From contig NZ_JAEUAW010000011.1 of the NCBI RefSeq assembly GCF_019511665.1, positions 62,001-126,000 of the forward strand: 64,000 nt of DNA, written 5' to 3'. Position numbers and translations under genes: made by a program. The notes beneath the pieces were generated by a model. The model saw only the letters and a program-made list of their open reading frames with translations, did not search any database and was not told the origin of the DNA. Of the stretch, positions 1 to 9,778 are shown piece after piece; the stretch's first letter is position 1; the number at the start of each line of letters is the position of its first letter. This DNA comes from Microbacterium jejuense (GTDB lineage: Bacteria > Actinomycetota > Actinomycetes > Actinomycetales > Microbacteriaceae).

Positions 1-66
1 GCGGCATCCCCTCTTCGTTCGCGGCATGATGAGAGGAGTTCGTGCCGGACGAGAAAGGAACACGCC

Positions 67-297
67 TTGACATCGCGCAAGCAGCGCCCGCTGGTCGCAC
101 TGATCGGAGCAGTGCTGTTCTGGCTGTCGGCCAGCCTCACGCTGCTGTTCGGCGCGGCAGCCGTCTGGCTGTTGATCAACGGGCAGCAGCCGGCCTGGAT
201 CATCCTCGCCGTGACCGTCCCGGTCTGCGCGCTCGCGGTCGGGCTCATCAAGATCAGCCGGATTCCGTTCGGCGACGCCCTGAACGTCGGATTCTGA
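67..297 (+). CDS. Small two-helix membrane protein, 76 aa, function unknown
   Basis: I do not recognise a family. The 76-residue product has a short basic N-terminus (TSRKQR) followed by two strongly hydrophobic segments at about residues 9-36 and 44-62, so it is a likely inner-membrane protein with both ends in the cytoplasm. The TTG start is chosen because GAAAGGAA lies 6 nt upstream. A longer ORF starting at 42 in another frame is arginine-rich and looks like a shadow. It converges on the lipoprotein gene ending at 314, with only 16 nt between stops. Start and reality of the gene are moderately sure, function unknown. Confidence 0.6.
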   Translation: MTSRKQRPLVALIGAVLFWLSASLTLLFGAAAVWLLINGQQPAWIILAVTVPVCALAVGLIKISRIPFGDALNVGF

Positions 298-313
298 CCG
301 CCCGGGCCGGTAG

Positions 314-970
314 CTACTGACCGGTCGCCGAGGTCGACGGCTCCGGCGCCCGTGCCTCGTCCGCGTCGACGGCGTACCAGAGCCGGATGCTCTCGTCGCC
401 GCCCGGACCCGGTGCGTGACTGATCTGCACGGAGGTCGCGAGGTGGCCGGAGCTGCCGCGCAGACCGGTGCGCACGCGCGGCTCCCCGGCGCGGGACGGC
501 TCCAGCGCGGACGCCAGCTCACTCCGCCACCGCTCGATCTCTTCGACGCTGAACCCGAGGACGTCAGCCGCGGCGATGAGCTCGTCGCGCGCCGCGTCGC
601 CGCCGTTGACCTCGACGAAGACGTTGACGGTGTCGACGCGGCCGTCACGCGGTGTCACCGAGACCTGCTCCGCCTGTGCGCTCCAGCTGCCCGCGGGAGT
701 CTCAAGGGTGACGGGGATCAGCTCGCCGTCGGCGCGCGACACCACGGCCATGGTCGTGCCGAGCCCGACGGACGGCGAGGGGATCGCCGCCGTGACGTCC
801 CACTCCATCGGCGCTCCCGCCACGATCTCGTCGATCGTGGGCATGCCGGAGCCCGGCGCGACGTCGGTCACGCCCGGGTCGGGTGGTTCGATCGTGACCG
901 TGCACGCCGTCAGCCCGCAGGTCAGCGCCGCTGCCAGCCCCAGTGCCAGAGTTCGTCGAGAGGTCGGCAT
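314..970 (-). CDS. Secreted lipoprotein, 218 aa, function unknown
   Basis: The ATG start at 970 gives a type II signal peptide: a basic start (PTSRRT), a hydrophobic core and the lipobox LTAC at about residues 19-22. It should be diacylated and anchored on the outer face of the membrane. The mature part is about 195 residues of mixed alpha/beta composition with no motif I recognise. The reading frame stays open upstream to 1150, but that part overlaps the neighbouring gene and is arginine-rich shadow. It starts 7 nt after the stop of the lipoprotein gene at 978-1877 on the same strand, so the two are almost certainly one operon and may act together. No enzymatic function can be assigned. Confidence 0.75.
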   Translation of the reverse strand: MPTSRRTLALGLAAALTCGLTACTVTIEPPDPGVTDVAPGSGMPTIDEIVAGAPMEWDVTAAIPSPSVGLGTTMAVVSRADGELIPVTLETPAGSWSAQAEQVSVTPRDGRVDTVNVFVEVNGGDAARDELIAAADVLGFSVEEIERWRSELASALEPSRAGEPRVRTGLRGSSGHLATSVQISHAPGPGGDESIRLWYAVDADEARAPEPSTSATGQ

Positions 971-977
971 GCGGCTC

Positions 978-1877
978 CTATTCGGCGTCCGTGCCCGGCA
1001 GCTCGCCGCGCATCGCCATCTGCAGCAGCACCCCTGCGGCCGTGCCGTCCGCCGGTGTGGCGGTGACGCGGAGCACGTCTCCTCCCTGGTGCGCGACCTC
1101 GGAGCCCTCGAGGAGCTCTGAGTACGGACGCCCCGACGGCGTCCGCCCACCGTCGATCGCCGAGGCGATCGCCTCTGCGCGCGTGTCGTCCGCCCCCACG
1201 ACGCACATCACGTTCGTCGCGTGGGCATCGCCTCGCACACCGACCGCGTACGGCGTCCGGACGTCGTCCACGAAGATCAGCGCCGCCGCGACGTCGCCCA
1301 GGCAGCCGGCCAAGGCGACGACGCTCGGATCCTCGGCGAGCGTCACCGGATCGTCCTCGCCCCGCGTCCGCAGGTCGACGTCCGGACCCGAGAAGACGAC
1401 CGAGTCCCCGTCGGCGTGAACGAAGGTCGCCGCCGAGGCGAGTGAAGCGACGTGCGAGCCCGCACTGACGAGAACGCCGCTGTCGTCGGTGGTCTCCCAT
1501 CCCGATCGCGTGGCAGCGCTGCCCACGCTGTCCGCGGTCTGGCCCCCGGCGACCAGCGTCACGGACTGCGGGATCCTCCCCACGGTGACGAAGGCCTCTG
1601 CGGCGTCCACGTCCACGCCGAGTTCCGATCCGAGTGCCTGCGGAGCGAGGTCGCCGAGGCCGATGTACCGCACCGACTCGGCCTGCCGGCTGTCCATCCC
1701 TTCCGCCTGCGAGGCACTGCTGAAGGCGATGTACGAGCCCTGAACGCCCTGCACGGCGGGGATGTCCGACAGGAACTCCGTGAGACCCCTGTCGGCCGTG
1801 CTCTGCGGCGCGCACCCCGTGAACATGGCGGCCGCGATCAGCGCACCTGCCCCGACGAGCTTCTGTCTGCCCCGCAT
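978..1877 (-). CDS. Secreted lipoprotein, 299 aa, function unknown
   Basis: First gene of a two-lipoprotein operon reading leftwards. The ATG at 1877 starts a lipoprotein signal (MRGRQK, hydrophobic core, lipobox FTGC at about residues 18-21). The mature domain of about 275 residues is rich in Ala, Val and Asp with few lysines. It looks like a soluble extracytoplasmic domain, but I see no catalytic or binding motif. Its divergent neighbour across a 134-nt gap is the sensor kinase at 2012, so the lipoproteins could belong to the signal detected or the response controlled by that system. This is inference from position only. Confidence 0.75.
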   Translation of the reverse strand: MRGRQKLVGAGALIAAAMFTGCAPQSTADRGLTEFLSDIPAVQGVQGSYIAFSSASQAEGMDSRQAESVRYIGLGDLAPQALGSELGVDVDAAEAFVTVGRIPQSVTLVAGGQTADSVGSAATRSGWETTDDSGVLVSAGSHVASLASAATFVHADGDSVVFSGPDVDLRTRGEDDPVTLAEDPSVVALAGCLGDVAAALIFVDDVRTPYAVGVRGDAHATNVMCVVGADDTRAEAIASAIDGGRTPSGRPYSELLEGSEVAHQGGDVLRVTATPADGTAAGVLLQMAMRGELPGTDAE

Positions 1878-2011
1878 ATCGATGTCCTCGTTCGTACGTC
1901 TGTCAGTCAGGGCGTGGGACCCGTCGGCACTCTCACTGTATCCAGGTCGCCCAGGGCGTCATCGCCACGCGGGCGGCATGATGAAGGGACACGAGCGGGG
2001 GGAGCAGTCCG

Positions 2012-3763
2012 ATGACGACGGTGCCGCCCGCGCGCTCGGGCCTCTCGCGATCGCTCGGGCGCGCACTCGCGCTCGTGGCGGGGCTGTCTGCGATGCTGAC
2101 GGTGCTGCTGCTCGCGTTGCTGCCGCTCGGCGATCCGGCCAACCTGCCGCTGCTGGTGCTGCCGGCGATCTTCGTGATCTACGTGGTTGCCGGCCTCGTG
2201 GCGTGGGTGCGCCGCCCGCGCAGCGGGATGGGACTGCTGATCGTGGTGGCCGGTCTCGCGGTGTACGCCGGCAGTCTCTTCAACACCGAGGTGCCGGCGC
2301 TCGTGGCGATCGGATCGGTGTGCGCGACGCTCATGGTCGCGGCGATCGTGCATCTGCTGCTGGCGTTCCCCACGGGCCGGCTGCCCGACAGGCTCTCGGT
2401 GCTGCTCGTGGTCGCGACGTACGCGGTGTGCCTCGTGCTGCAGGCGCCGTTGTACCTGCTCGACCAGGACGGTCCCTTCCCGCCGTTCGCGATCGCCCAC
2501 CTGCCGCGCGCGGCCGCCTTCTTCAGCCTCCTGCAGACCATCGTCGCCACGGCGCTGATGATCGTGGTCGCCCTGGTCCTGTGGGGGCGACTTCGCCGGG
2601 CGGATGCCGCGCACCGGCGCGTCCTCGTCCCCCTCTTCTCGTACGGCATCTTCACGGTGCTGTTCATGCCGCTCATCGCGATCGTGATGGACCGGGTGCT
2701 GCTCATCGACCCCACGTTCCGCGGGTTCGCGCAGCTCGCCGTGATCGCCGGCATCCCGATCGCGTTCGCCCTCGGCACCGTCCGCGGCGGCTTCGCCCGG
2801 ACCGGCGAGCTCGAGGAGCTCGTCGCGTGGCTCGGAGCCGGCGGACAGACGCGCGAGCCGCTCGCGACCGCACTGGAGCGGGCGCTGGGCGACCCGTCGC
2901 TGCGCCTGTACTTCCGCACCGACGATCACGATGCGTTCGTCGACGCCGAGGGGCATCCGGCCGATGACGCGGCGCGCTCGGATCCGCGCCGCGGATGGCA
3001 GCCGGTCGTGCTCGACGGGCGCGAGATCGGCGCGATCGAGTACGACGCCGCCCTCGTCTCGGATGCCGACCGCGTCAGCGCGGCCGGCAGCGTCGTGGCC
3101 ATCGAGGTCGACCGCGAGCGCCTGACCGCCGAGCTGCGGGCCAGCAGACGAGCGCTGCTGCGGTCGCGTGAGCGTCTGGTCGAGGCGAGCGACCGCGAGC
3201 GCCGCCGCGTCGCGCGCGACCTGCACGACGGCCTGCAGGTGCAGCTGGTGCTGCTGGCGCTGGAGGCGCAGCAGATCGCGGCGGCGCCGGCCGATGCCGT
3301 CGCCCAGCGGGCGACCCGTCTGCGCATCGACATCGACACGGCCGCGGCGGACCTGCGTGCGCTCGTGAGCGCGCTGGTCCCGGCGGCACTGATCGAGCGC
3401 GGTCTCGAGGCGGCCGCCGAGGACCTCGCCGACCGCATGCCCATCCCGACGCGCTTCGAGGCCGATCTGTCGGGCGGGGCGCTCGGCGACCTCGTCGAGG
3501 CGACGACGTACTTCGTGCTCACCGAGGCGCTCGCCAACGTGGTCAAGCACGCGCGGGCGTCGGTCGCCCGCGTCCGCCTCGTGCGGCGCGACGGACGCCT
3601 GCGGCTCGATGTCGAGGACGACGGCGTCGGCGGGGCGTCGATGGATGCCGGGACCGGCCTGCGCGGGCTCGCCGACCGCGTCGAGGCCATCGGCGGGACC
3701 CTCTCGGTGACGAGTCTGCGCGGCCACGGCACGCACGTGCGAGCGGAGGTGCCATGCGCGTAG
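2012..3763 (+). CDS. NarL-type sensor histidine kinase with multi-helix membrane N-terminus
   Basis: 583 residues. About 255 N-terminal residues form a series of hydrophobic helices (roughly eight) with very short loops, so the signal is probably sensed in or at the membrane. A linker follows. The dimerisation and phosphoacceptor domain (HisKA_3) contains the RDLHDG motif at about residues 400-406, whose His is the expected phosphorylation site. The HATPase_c domain has the N-box around residues 500-515 (TEALANVVKHA) and glycine boxes DDGVGG and GTGLRGL near 537-555. The ATG is preceded by a GGGGGGA ribosome site. The 3' end overlaps the response-regulator start by 10 nt, so the pair is translationally coupled. 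The sensed signal is unknown. Confidence 0.92.
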   Translation: MTTVPPARSGLSRSLGRALALVAGLSAMLTVLLLALLPLGDPANLPLLVLPAIFVIYVVAGLVAWVRRPRSGMGLLIVVAGLAVYAGSLFNTEVPALVAIGSVCATLMVAAIVHLLLAFPTGRLPDRLSVLLVVATYAVCLVLQAPLYLLDQDGPFPPFAIAHLPRAAAFFSLLQTIVATALMIVVALVLWGRLRRADAAHRRVLVPLFSYGIFTVLFMPLIAIVMDRVLLIDPTFRGFAQLAVIAGIPIAFALGTVRGGFARTGELEELVAWLGAGGQTREPLATALERALGDPSLRLYFRTDDHDAFVDAEGHPADDAARSDPRRGWQPVVLDGREIGAIEYDAALVSDADRVSAAGSVVAIEVDRERLTAELRASRRALLRSRERLVEASDRERRRVARDLHDGLQVQLVLLALEAQQIAAAPADAVAQRATRLRIDIDTAAADLRALVSALVPAALIERGLEAAAEDLADRMPIPTRFEADLSGGALGDLVEATTYFVLTEALANVVKHARASVARVRLVRRDGRLRLDVEDDGVGGASMDAGTGLRGLADRVEAIGGTLSVTSLRGHGTHVRAEVPCA

Positions 3764-4404
3764 CGATCGCCGAGGACGAGACGCTCCTGCGCCGCGGCAT
3801 CGAACTGGTGCTCCGCGACGGCGGTCACGATGTCGTCGCCGCCGTCGGCGACGCAGATGAGCTGATGGATGCCGTCGCGCGCACTTCTCCGGATCTCGTG
3901 GTCACCGACATCCGCATGCCGCCCACCCGCACCGCCGAGGGGTTCGAAGCGGCGCTGCGGATCCGTCGCGAGCACCCCGGGACGGCCGTGGTGGTGCTGT
4001 CGCAGCACGTCCAGCGCCGCTACGCGCAGGAGCTGGTCGCGGACGGCGCGGGCGGCGTCGGCTACCTGCTCAAGCAGCGTATCGCCGACATCGGCTCGTT
4101 CCTCGACGACCTCGAACGCGTCCGGGCCGGCGGCACCGCCCTGGATCCCGACGTGGTCGCCGTGATGGTCGGGCGGGCGCGGCACTCCGAGTCCCGGATC
4201 GGCGGGCTCACCGCCCGGCAGCAGGAGGTGCTGGCGCTCGTCGCCGAGGGGCGCAGCAACGCCGCCATCGCAGCGCGGCTCTTCCTCACCGAGAAGGCGG
4301 TGGTGCAGCACGTGTCGCGCATCTACGACACCCTCGGCCTTCCGCCCGATGCCGACAGCCACCGTCGCGTGCAGGCGGTGGTGCGCTACCTCAACGGCGA
4401 ATGA
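3754..4404 (+). CDS. NarL/FixJ-family response regulator
   Basis: 216 residues. Receiver domain at about 1-120 with the acidic pocket (AEDE near the start), phosphoacceptor Asp52 in VVTDIRMPP, and the switch Lys in YLLKQR. The C-terminal LuxR-type HTH spans about 147-205 (LTARQQEVLALVAEGRS ... EKAVVQHVSRIYDTLGL). It is the cognate partner of the upstream kinase, overlapping its last 10 nt. The receiver has an inserted MPPTRTAEG segment after the active-site Asp, which is common in this subfamily. A perfect 16-bp palindrome begins 8 nt after its stop. Targets are not identifiable from the window. Confidence 0.93.
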   Translation: MRVAIAEDETLLRRGIELVLRDGGHDVVAAVGDADELMDAVARTSPDLVVTDIRMPPTRTAEGFEAALRIRREHPGTAVVVLSQHVQRRYAQELVADGAGGVGYLLKQRIADIGSFLDDLERVRAGGTALDPDVVAVMVGRARHSESRIGGLTARQQEVLALVAEGRSNAAIAARLFLTEKAVVQHVSRIYDTLGLPPDADSHRRVQAVVRYLNGE

Positions 4405-4411
4405 CCCGGGT

Positions 4412-4427
4412 GGGGACCTAGGTCCCC
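4412..4427. promoter_or_regulatory. 16-bp perfect palindrome after the response-regulator gene
   Basis: GGGGACCTAGGTCCCC reads the same on both strands and starts 8 nt after the response-regulator stop codon. It has no loop, so it is a poor terminator hairpin on its own and looks more like a protein-binding site. A weaker hairpin (stems 4482-4489 and 4497-4504) lies downstream in the same gap. Confidence 0.35.
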
Positions 4428-4557
4428 AATAGGCCTCGAACCCGTGCCCTCGCGGCGCGTCTTCGGTAGCGTGCGAGCGGGGACAGCCGTCTGGGGCGGC
4501 TGTCGACGAGCCCGTTCACCCGACGCGCACGTCACGTGGACCTGGGGTACACGCCAT

Positions 4558-4590
4558 CGACGGCGGCGGCTCGTGGAGCCGCCGCCGTCG
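4558..4590. terminator. Bidirectional terminator hairpin between response regulator and phytase
   Basis: A perfect 15-bp GC-rich stem (4558-4572 with 4576-4590) and a GTG loop, between two convergent genes. The stem can extend outward through GTACAC/GTGTAC after a small interruption. There is no T-tract, which is usual in this GC range. Confidence 0.75.
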
Positions 4591-4614
4591 TGTACGCCCG
4601 TCGCGTGGTGCGAG

Positions 4615-5973
4615 TCAGCGCAGGCGAGGGTCGTTCGCCGCTGCGGTGCTGACCCGCAGCCCCAGCGCATCGGCGACCTCGGCCCAGTCGACGTACGAGA
4701 AGCCCGTGGCATCCTCGCGACCGGGGTCGACGTCGGTGCCGGTCTCGGGCTCGTCGTGCGTGACCAGCAGCCCGTGCGGGTGGCCGTCCACGGGGCGGTT
4801 CGTGATGGCGAGGCCGTCCGAGCCGTTGACGTCGTCGACGCCGTCGATGCCCGCGACGCGGAAGGTGCCCACGAGGTCGTTGCGTCCCTGCGTGCGGTAG
4901 ACGGCGAACGTGTCGTCGCCCTGGCTCGACACCACGATGTAGCCGGTGGCGCCGGTGGCGTAGTAGATGTCGACCCCCTCGGCGTCGGCTTCGAGCGCGT
5001 CGCCGCCGAAGCCCTCGTCGTCGGGGTCGACGGGCACGCACTCCTCGGTCTGCGGGTCGTACACATCATGCACGCCGAAGTCCTTCACCGTGTCGACGAG
5101 CGACGGCTGGCCCTCACCGAACGGGAGCGGCACACGCCAGAGCCCCACGTCCTCCTGTGCGGCGTAGAGGACGCCGGTGCGCTGGTCGACGCTGAGCCCT
5201 TCCAGCTGAGGGCCAGTGCCCGGCTCCTCGCACGGGTTCCACGTCGTGCCGTCGCGAAGCGGGAACGACGAGGGCATGACGGTCGACCGCACCTCGGTGT
5301 AGCCGAGTCCGCCGCCGGTCTCGACGATGCGCGCCGTAGCGAGCGTGGGTGCTCCTTCCTGCGTCACGACGGCGTAGTCAGCGCCGCCCGCCGGCTGCCA
5401 GACGGCGAGGCCGTACGCCGTGTGGTCTTCGGCGACCGTGTCGCGGTCGGGGCTGAACAGGAAGGGCTGGTCGGCCGCGGTGACCTCCACGAGCGGGGTC
5501 GCGGCATCCGCGCCCGCGGGATCGATCGTGAAGAAGCGGAGCTGGTCGTTGTACCGATCCGAGACGACTGCGACGTCCACCTGACTGCCGTTCAAGGGCA
5601 CGTCGTATGCGATGTCGACGTTGTTATAGCGACCCGCGACGCCGTCGGCGCGCGGCGCCGGCGTCGCGGCCAGGGACTGCACCTCTTCGTCGTCGAGGTC
5701 GTAGACGCGCAGACCGCCCTCCTTCGCGGTGACGATCACGATCGACGCCGCGGGGTCCTGGGGGTGCACCCAGATGGCGGGGTCGTCGCCGACCGCCGAG
5801 CCGCCTGCCTCGTCGTCGTACAGGGCCGGGGTCTCGTTGTCGGTGGTGACCGTCGCGTGCGGGACGGGCTTCTTCTCTGAGGGCTGAGCGGATGCCGCAC
5901 GCGGCGCCGCGGCGAGGACGAGGGCGCACGCGGCCATCGCCGCGCCCGCCGCCAGGGGGAGTCGTGTGTTCAT
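4615..5973 (-). CDS. Secreted beta-propeller phytase (3-phytase family)
   Basis: 452 residues. A Sec signal peptide covers about residues 1-29 (hydrophobic core, cleavage after AASA). The mature protein has the marks of the Ca-dependent beta-propeller phytases: DDPAIWVHP near residue 65, a YNNVDIAYD segment near 113 and an acidic propeller with repeated Asp/Glu loops. A late GDDTFAVYRTQG segment fits the last blades. Family members release phosphate from inositol hexakisphosphate outside the cell. There is no C-terminal anchor, so it is probably released. It stands alone, divergent from the membrane protein at 6078. I see no convincing phosphate-regulon box in front of it. Confidence 0.85.
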   Translation of the reverse strand: MNTRLPLAAGAAMAACALVLAAAPRAASAQPSEKKPVPHATVTTDNETPALYDDEAGGSAVGDDPAIWVHPQDPAASIVIVTAKEGGLRVYDLDDEEVQSLAATPAPRADGVAGRYNNVDIAYDVPLNGSQVDVAVVSDRYNDQLRFFTIDPAGADAATPLVEVTAADQPFLFSPDRDTVAEDHTAYGLAVWQPAGGADYAVVTQEGAPTLATARIVETGGGLGYTEVRSTVMPSSFPLRDGTTWNPCEEPGTGPQLEGLSVDQRTGVLYAAQEDVGLWRVPLPFGEGQPSLVDTVKDFGVHDVYDPQTEECVPVDPDDEGFGGDALEADAEGVDIYYATGATGYIVVSSQGDDTFAVYRTQGRNDLVGTFRVAGIDGVDDVNGSDGLAITNRPVDGHPHGLLVTHDEPETGTDVDPGREDATGFSYVDWAEVADALGLRVSTAAANDPRLR

Positions 5974-6077
5974 GCGCGAACTGTGCCGCCGCCGGAAGAA
6001 CGCCGGGTGTCGGGCAGGTGGACGACACCGGCGGGCACCGCCGCGGCGGTAGGCTCCCGGCAGGCGGGAGGTGTGTC

Positions 6078-6662
6078 ATGTCGGACGACACCCACAGCGT
6101 CGCCCCGGATCAGCCCGCGCGCCGACGCCGGGGGCGTTCGGCGCGTGCGCGCGCCCACCTCGAGGAACTCGACGGAGGTCCCGAGGCGTACGTCATGTAC
6201 TTCAAGGAGCGCGTGTACGCGACCTTCACCGGGCTCGCGATCGTGCTCGTCGTCGCCGCCAACGACCACGCCGATCCCGAGCACGCGTTCTTCGCGGTGA
6301 TCCTCGGCGTGCTCGGCATCACCGCCGCCGGCTTCGTGTCCGATGTCATCTCACACCTCGCGGTCCACCAGACGTTCCCCGTGGGCGGCGACCTCGCCAT
6401 CCTGCTGCGGGTCGCGGGCGGTGCGATCAGCACGGTCATCACCCCGGGCATCCTGCTCCTGCTCGCGTGGATCGACGTGATGCCGGTGGATGCCGCACTC
6501 CGCGCCGCCGCGATCGTCTACATCGTGACCCTCGGCGTGATCGGCTGGTTCGCCGTGCGCCGCTCGCGTCTGACCTGGGCGAAGCAGCTCCTGGTGCTCG
6601 GCATCCTCGTCGCCCTCGGCTTCGCCGTGATCGGACTGCAGACGCTCGCCCACTCGATCTGA
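6078..6662 (+). CDS. Multi-helix membrane protein, 194 aa, function unknown
   Basis: The ATG is preceded by GGGAGGTG at ideal spacing. A basic N-terminal region of about 45 residues, probably cytoplasmic (RRRRGRSARARA), precedes five hydrophobic segments between about residues 49 and 190. His and Asp residues lie at helix ends (NDHADPEH, SDVISHLAVHQ), but I cannot link them to a function. The 3' half is overlapped antisense by the long C-terminal extension of the acetyltransferase frame. The family is not recognised beyond a hypothetical integral membrane protein. Confidence 0.8.
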   Translation: MSDDTHSVAPDQPARRRRGRSARARAHLEELDGGPEAYVMYFKERVYATFTGLAIVLVVAANDHADPEHAFFAVILGVLGITAAGFVSDVISHLAVHQTFPVGGDLAILLRVAGGAISTVITPGILLLLAWIDVMPVDAALRAAAIVYIVTLGVIGWFAVRRSRLTWAKQLLVLGILVALGFAVIGLQTLAHSI

Positions 6663-7310
6663 CGCGGGGTGAGCGACGTCGGCTCGCAGAGATCGCCTGA
6701 CCCCGAGCGTTCCGGGTCGGACGTCCGAGCGGGGCGAGATCTCCGAGCCGCGTGCGGCCTGCCATTCGCGCTCCAGCAGCGCGTAGTGGCCGGTGTCGGT
6801 CCACTCGCCCTTGAGCCACATGTGCTCGACGAAGTGGCCCTCGTGCCGCATCCCGAGCCGTTCGCACAGGCGCACCGACGCGGTGTTGCGCGGGTCGAGC
6901 TCGGCGTACACGCGGTGCAGTCCGAGCTCGTCGAACGCCAGGCCCAGCAGCAGGCGCGCGGCTTCCGTGGCGTAGCCGCGGCCCTGCGCGTGCGGCGCGA
7001 GGATCCAACCGATCTCGGCGGTGCGGTCCTCGACGCTGTGCAGCTCGAAGTACATCGTGCCCACGAATCGCCCGGACTCGGAGCGGATCGCCGGTTGGAG
7101 GTAGTCGCCCTTGCCGGCGAGACGGGTGGCCGCGGCATCCTGTTCCAGGATCTCGGCCACCTGCTCGCGCGACCGCGCCTCGTACAGCAGGTACCGGCAG
7201 ACCTCGGGATCGCCCTGCATCTCGGCGAGGTCGTCGAGGTCGTCGGGACGAAGCAGGTCGAGCGTGACGCGCTCGCCGCGCAGCGGGCGGAAGTCCCAGT
7301 CGAGGCTCAT
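6351..7310 (-). CDS. GNAT-family N-acetyltransferase (RimJ/RimL type) with unusual C-terminal extension
   Basis: The first ~185 residues are a complete GNAT domain of the RimJ/RimL kind: GERVTLDLLRPDD at the start, EIGWILAPHAQGRGYATEAAR (the acetyl-CoA pyrophosphate loop) near residue 105, and LHRVYAELDPRNTASVRLCERLG typical of the family's end. It should transfer acetyl from acetyl-CoA to an amine. Family members usually stop soon after the YALLEREW segment (about residue 175). Here the frame has no stop for another ~145 residues and runs 312 nt antisense into the convergent membrane-protein gene. The extension is charged and low in hydrophobics. The ATG overlaps the VOC gene stop (ATGA), so the two are coupled. 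Confidence 0.7.
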   Translation of the reverse strand: MSLDWDFRPLRGERVTLDLLRPDDLDDLAEMQGDPEVCRYLLYEARSREQVAEILEQDAAATRLAGKGDYLQPAIRSESGRFVGTMYFELHSVEDRTAEIGWILAPHAQGRGYATEAARLLLGLAFDELGLHRVYAELDPRNTASVRLCERLGMRHEGHFVEHMWLKGEWTDTGHYALLEREWQAARGSEISPRSDVRPGTLGVRRSLRADVAHPASDRVGERLQSDHGEAEGDEDAEHQELLRPGQTRAAHGEPADHAEGHDVDDRGGAECGIHRHHVDPREQEQDARGDDRADRTARDPQQDGEVAAHGERLVDREV

Positions 7311-7732
7311 GCCCCCATCCTGTCGGCGGCCGCCGCCTCGCGCGGAGGATTGTGCATGAACTCGAGGCGGATGCCGTCGTCGTCCTCGACGAACGACGCG
7401 TAGTAGCGGTCGTTGAAGCGCGGGTAGAGCTTGGGCTCGCGCACGGCGGTCCAGCCGGCATCCATCGCGATCGCGTGCAGGCGGTCCACCTCGTCGCGCG
7501 AGTCGACCGCGAAGGCGAGGTGCTGCCAGCCCACGCGGCCGTGCCGATGCGGGCCGGTGCCGGGCTCGCGGGCGGGGAACAGGATGAGCTCGACCTCGCC
7601 CTCGGTCCACCACGAGACGCTGGCGTCGGCGTCGGTGCGCTCGAACCCGAGGGCCCGCATGATCGGGTCGTACCGCGCGATGCCGCGCTGGAGGTCATCC
7701 ACGGTGATGCCCAGATGGTCGAAGACAGCCAT
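7307..7732 (-). CDS. VOC-superfamily (glyoxalase/bleomycin-resistance-like) protein
   Basis: 141 residues, the length of a two-module VOC domain. It has the N-terminal HLGITVDDL motif (His as probable metal ligand), the central HLAFAVDS segment with a second His, and the C-terminal GIRLEFMHNP strand with a Glu in the metal position. Such proteins are metal-dependent lyases, dioxygenases or binding proteins, and the substrate cannot be told here. It is the first gene of a two-gene operon, with its stop overlapping the acetyltransferase start by 4 nt. It diverges from dnaK, and the heat-shock control region lies between. Confidence 0.85.
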   Translation of the reverse strand: MAVFDHLGITVDDLQRGIARYDPIMRALGFERTDADASVSWWTEGEVELILFPAREPGTGPHRHGRVGWQHLAFAVDSRDEVDRLHAIAMDAGWTAVREPKLYPRFNDRYYASFVEDDDGIRLEFMHNPPREAAAADRMGA

Positions 7733-7755
7733 GACGGCAGCCTGTCACAGGTGAA

Positions 7756-7776
7756 CTTGAGTCGCGCTGTATCAAC
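7756..7776. promoter_or_regulatory. Degenerate HAIR-like element upstream of dnaK
   Basis: The left half CTTGAGT matches the HspR HAIR consensus (CTTGAGT-N7-ACTCAAG) perfectly. The right half at 7770-7776 matches only 4 of 7 bases. It lies 34 nt upstream of the strong HAIR element and may be a secondary HspR site. Confidence 0.5.
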
Positions 7777-7782
7777 TTTGAC

Positions 7783-7812
7783 TTGACGGATGTCGCACCC
7801 CGGGTTTATGGT
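7783..7812 (+). promoter_or_regulatory. Probable dnaK operon promoter
   Basis: A TTGACG -35 at 7783-7788, with TTTATG (7805-7810, 16-bp spacer) or TATGGT (7807-7812, 18-bp spacer) as the -10. The second HAIR element begins at the -10, so HspR binding there would block RNA polymerase. Confidence 0.6.
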
Positions 7813-7831
7813 TGAGCCATCGCGACTCAAC
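7811..7831. promoter_or_regulatory. HAIR operator (HspR binding site)
   Basis: GTTGAGC-N7-ACTCAAC fits the HAIR inverted repeat (core TTGAG/CTCAA with correct spacing; 11 of the 14 arm bases match consensus). It overlaps the presumed -10 and start point of the dnaK operon. The last gene of that operon encodes HspR, giving the classical feedback loop. Confidence 0.85.
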
Positions 7832-7910
7832 CTCTGTCGGGTCGTGAGCAGACTTCCGATCAACCCCGGGTGGCGGCATCCGCCGCCGTCCAACAGAAGG
7901 AGAGAACAAC

Positions 7911-9776
<1,866 letters not shown>

Positions 9777-9778
9777 CC

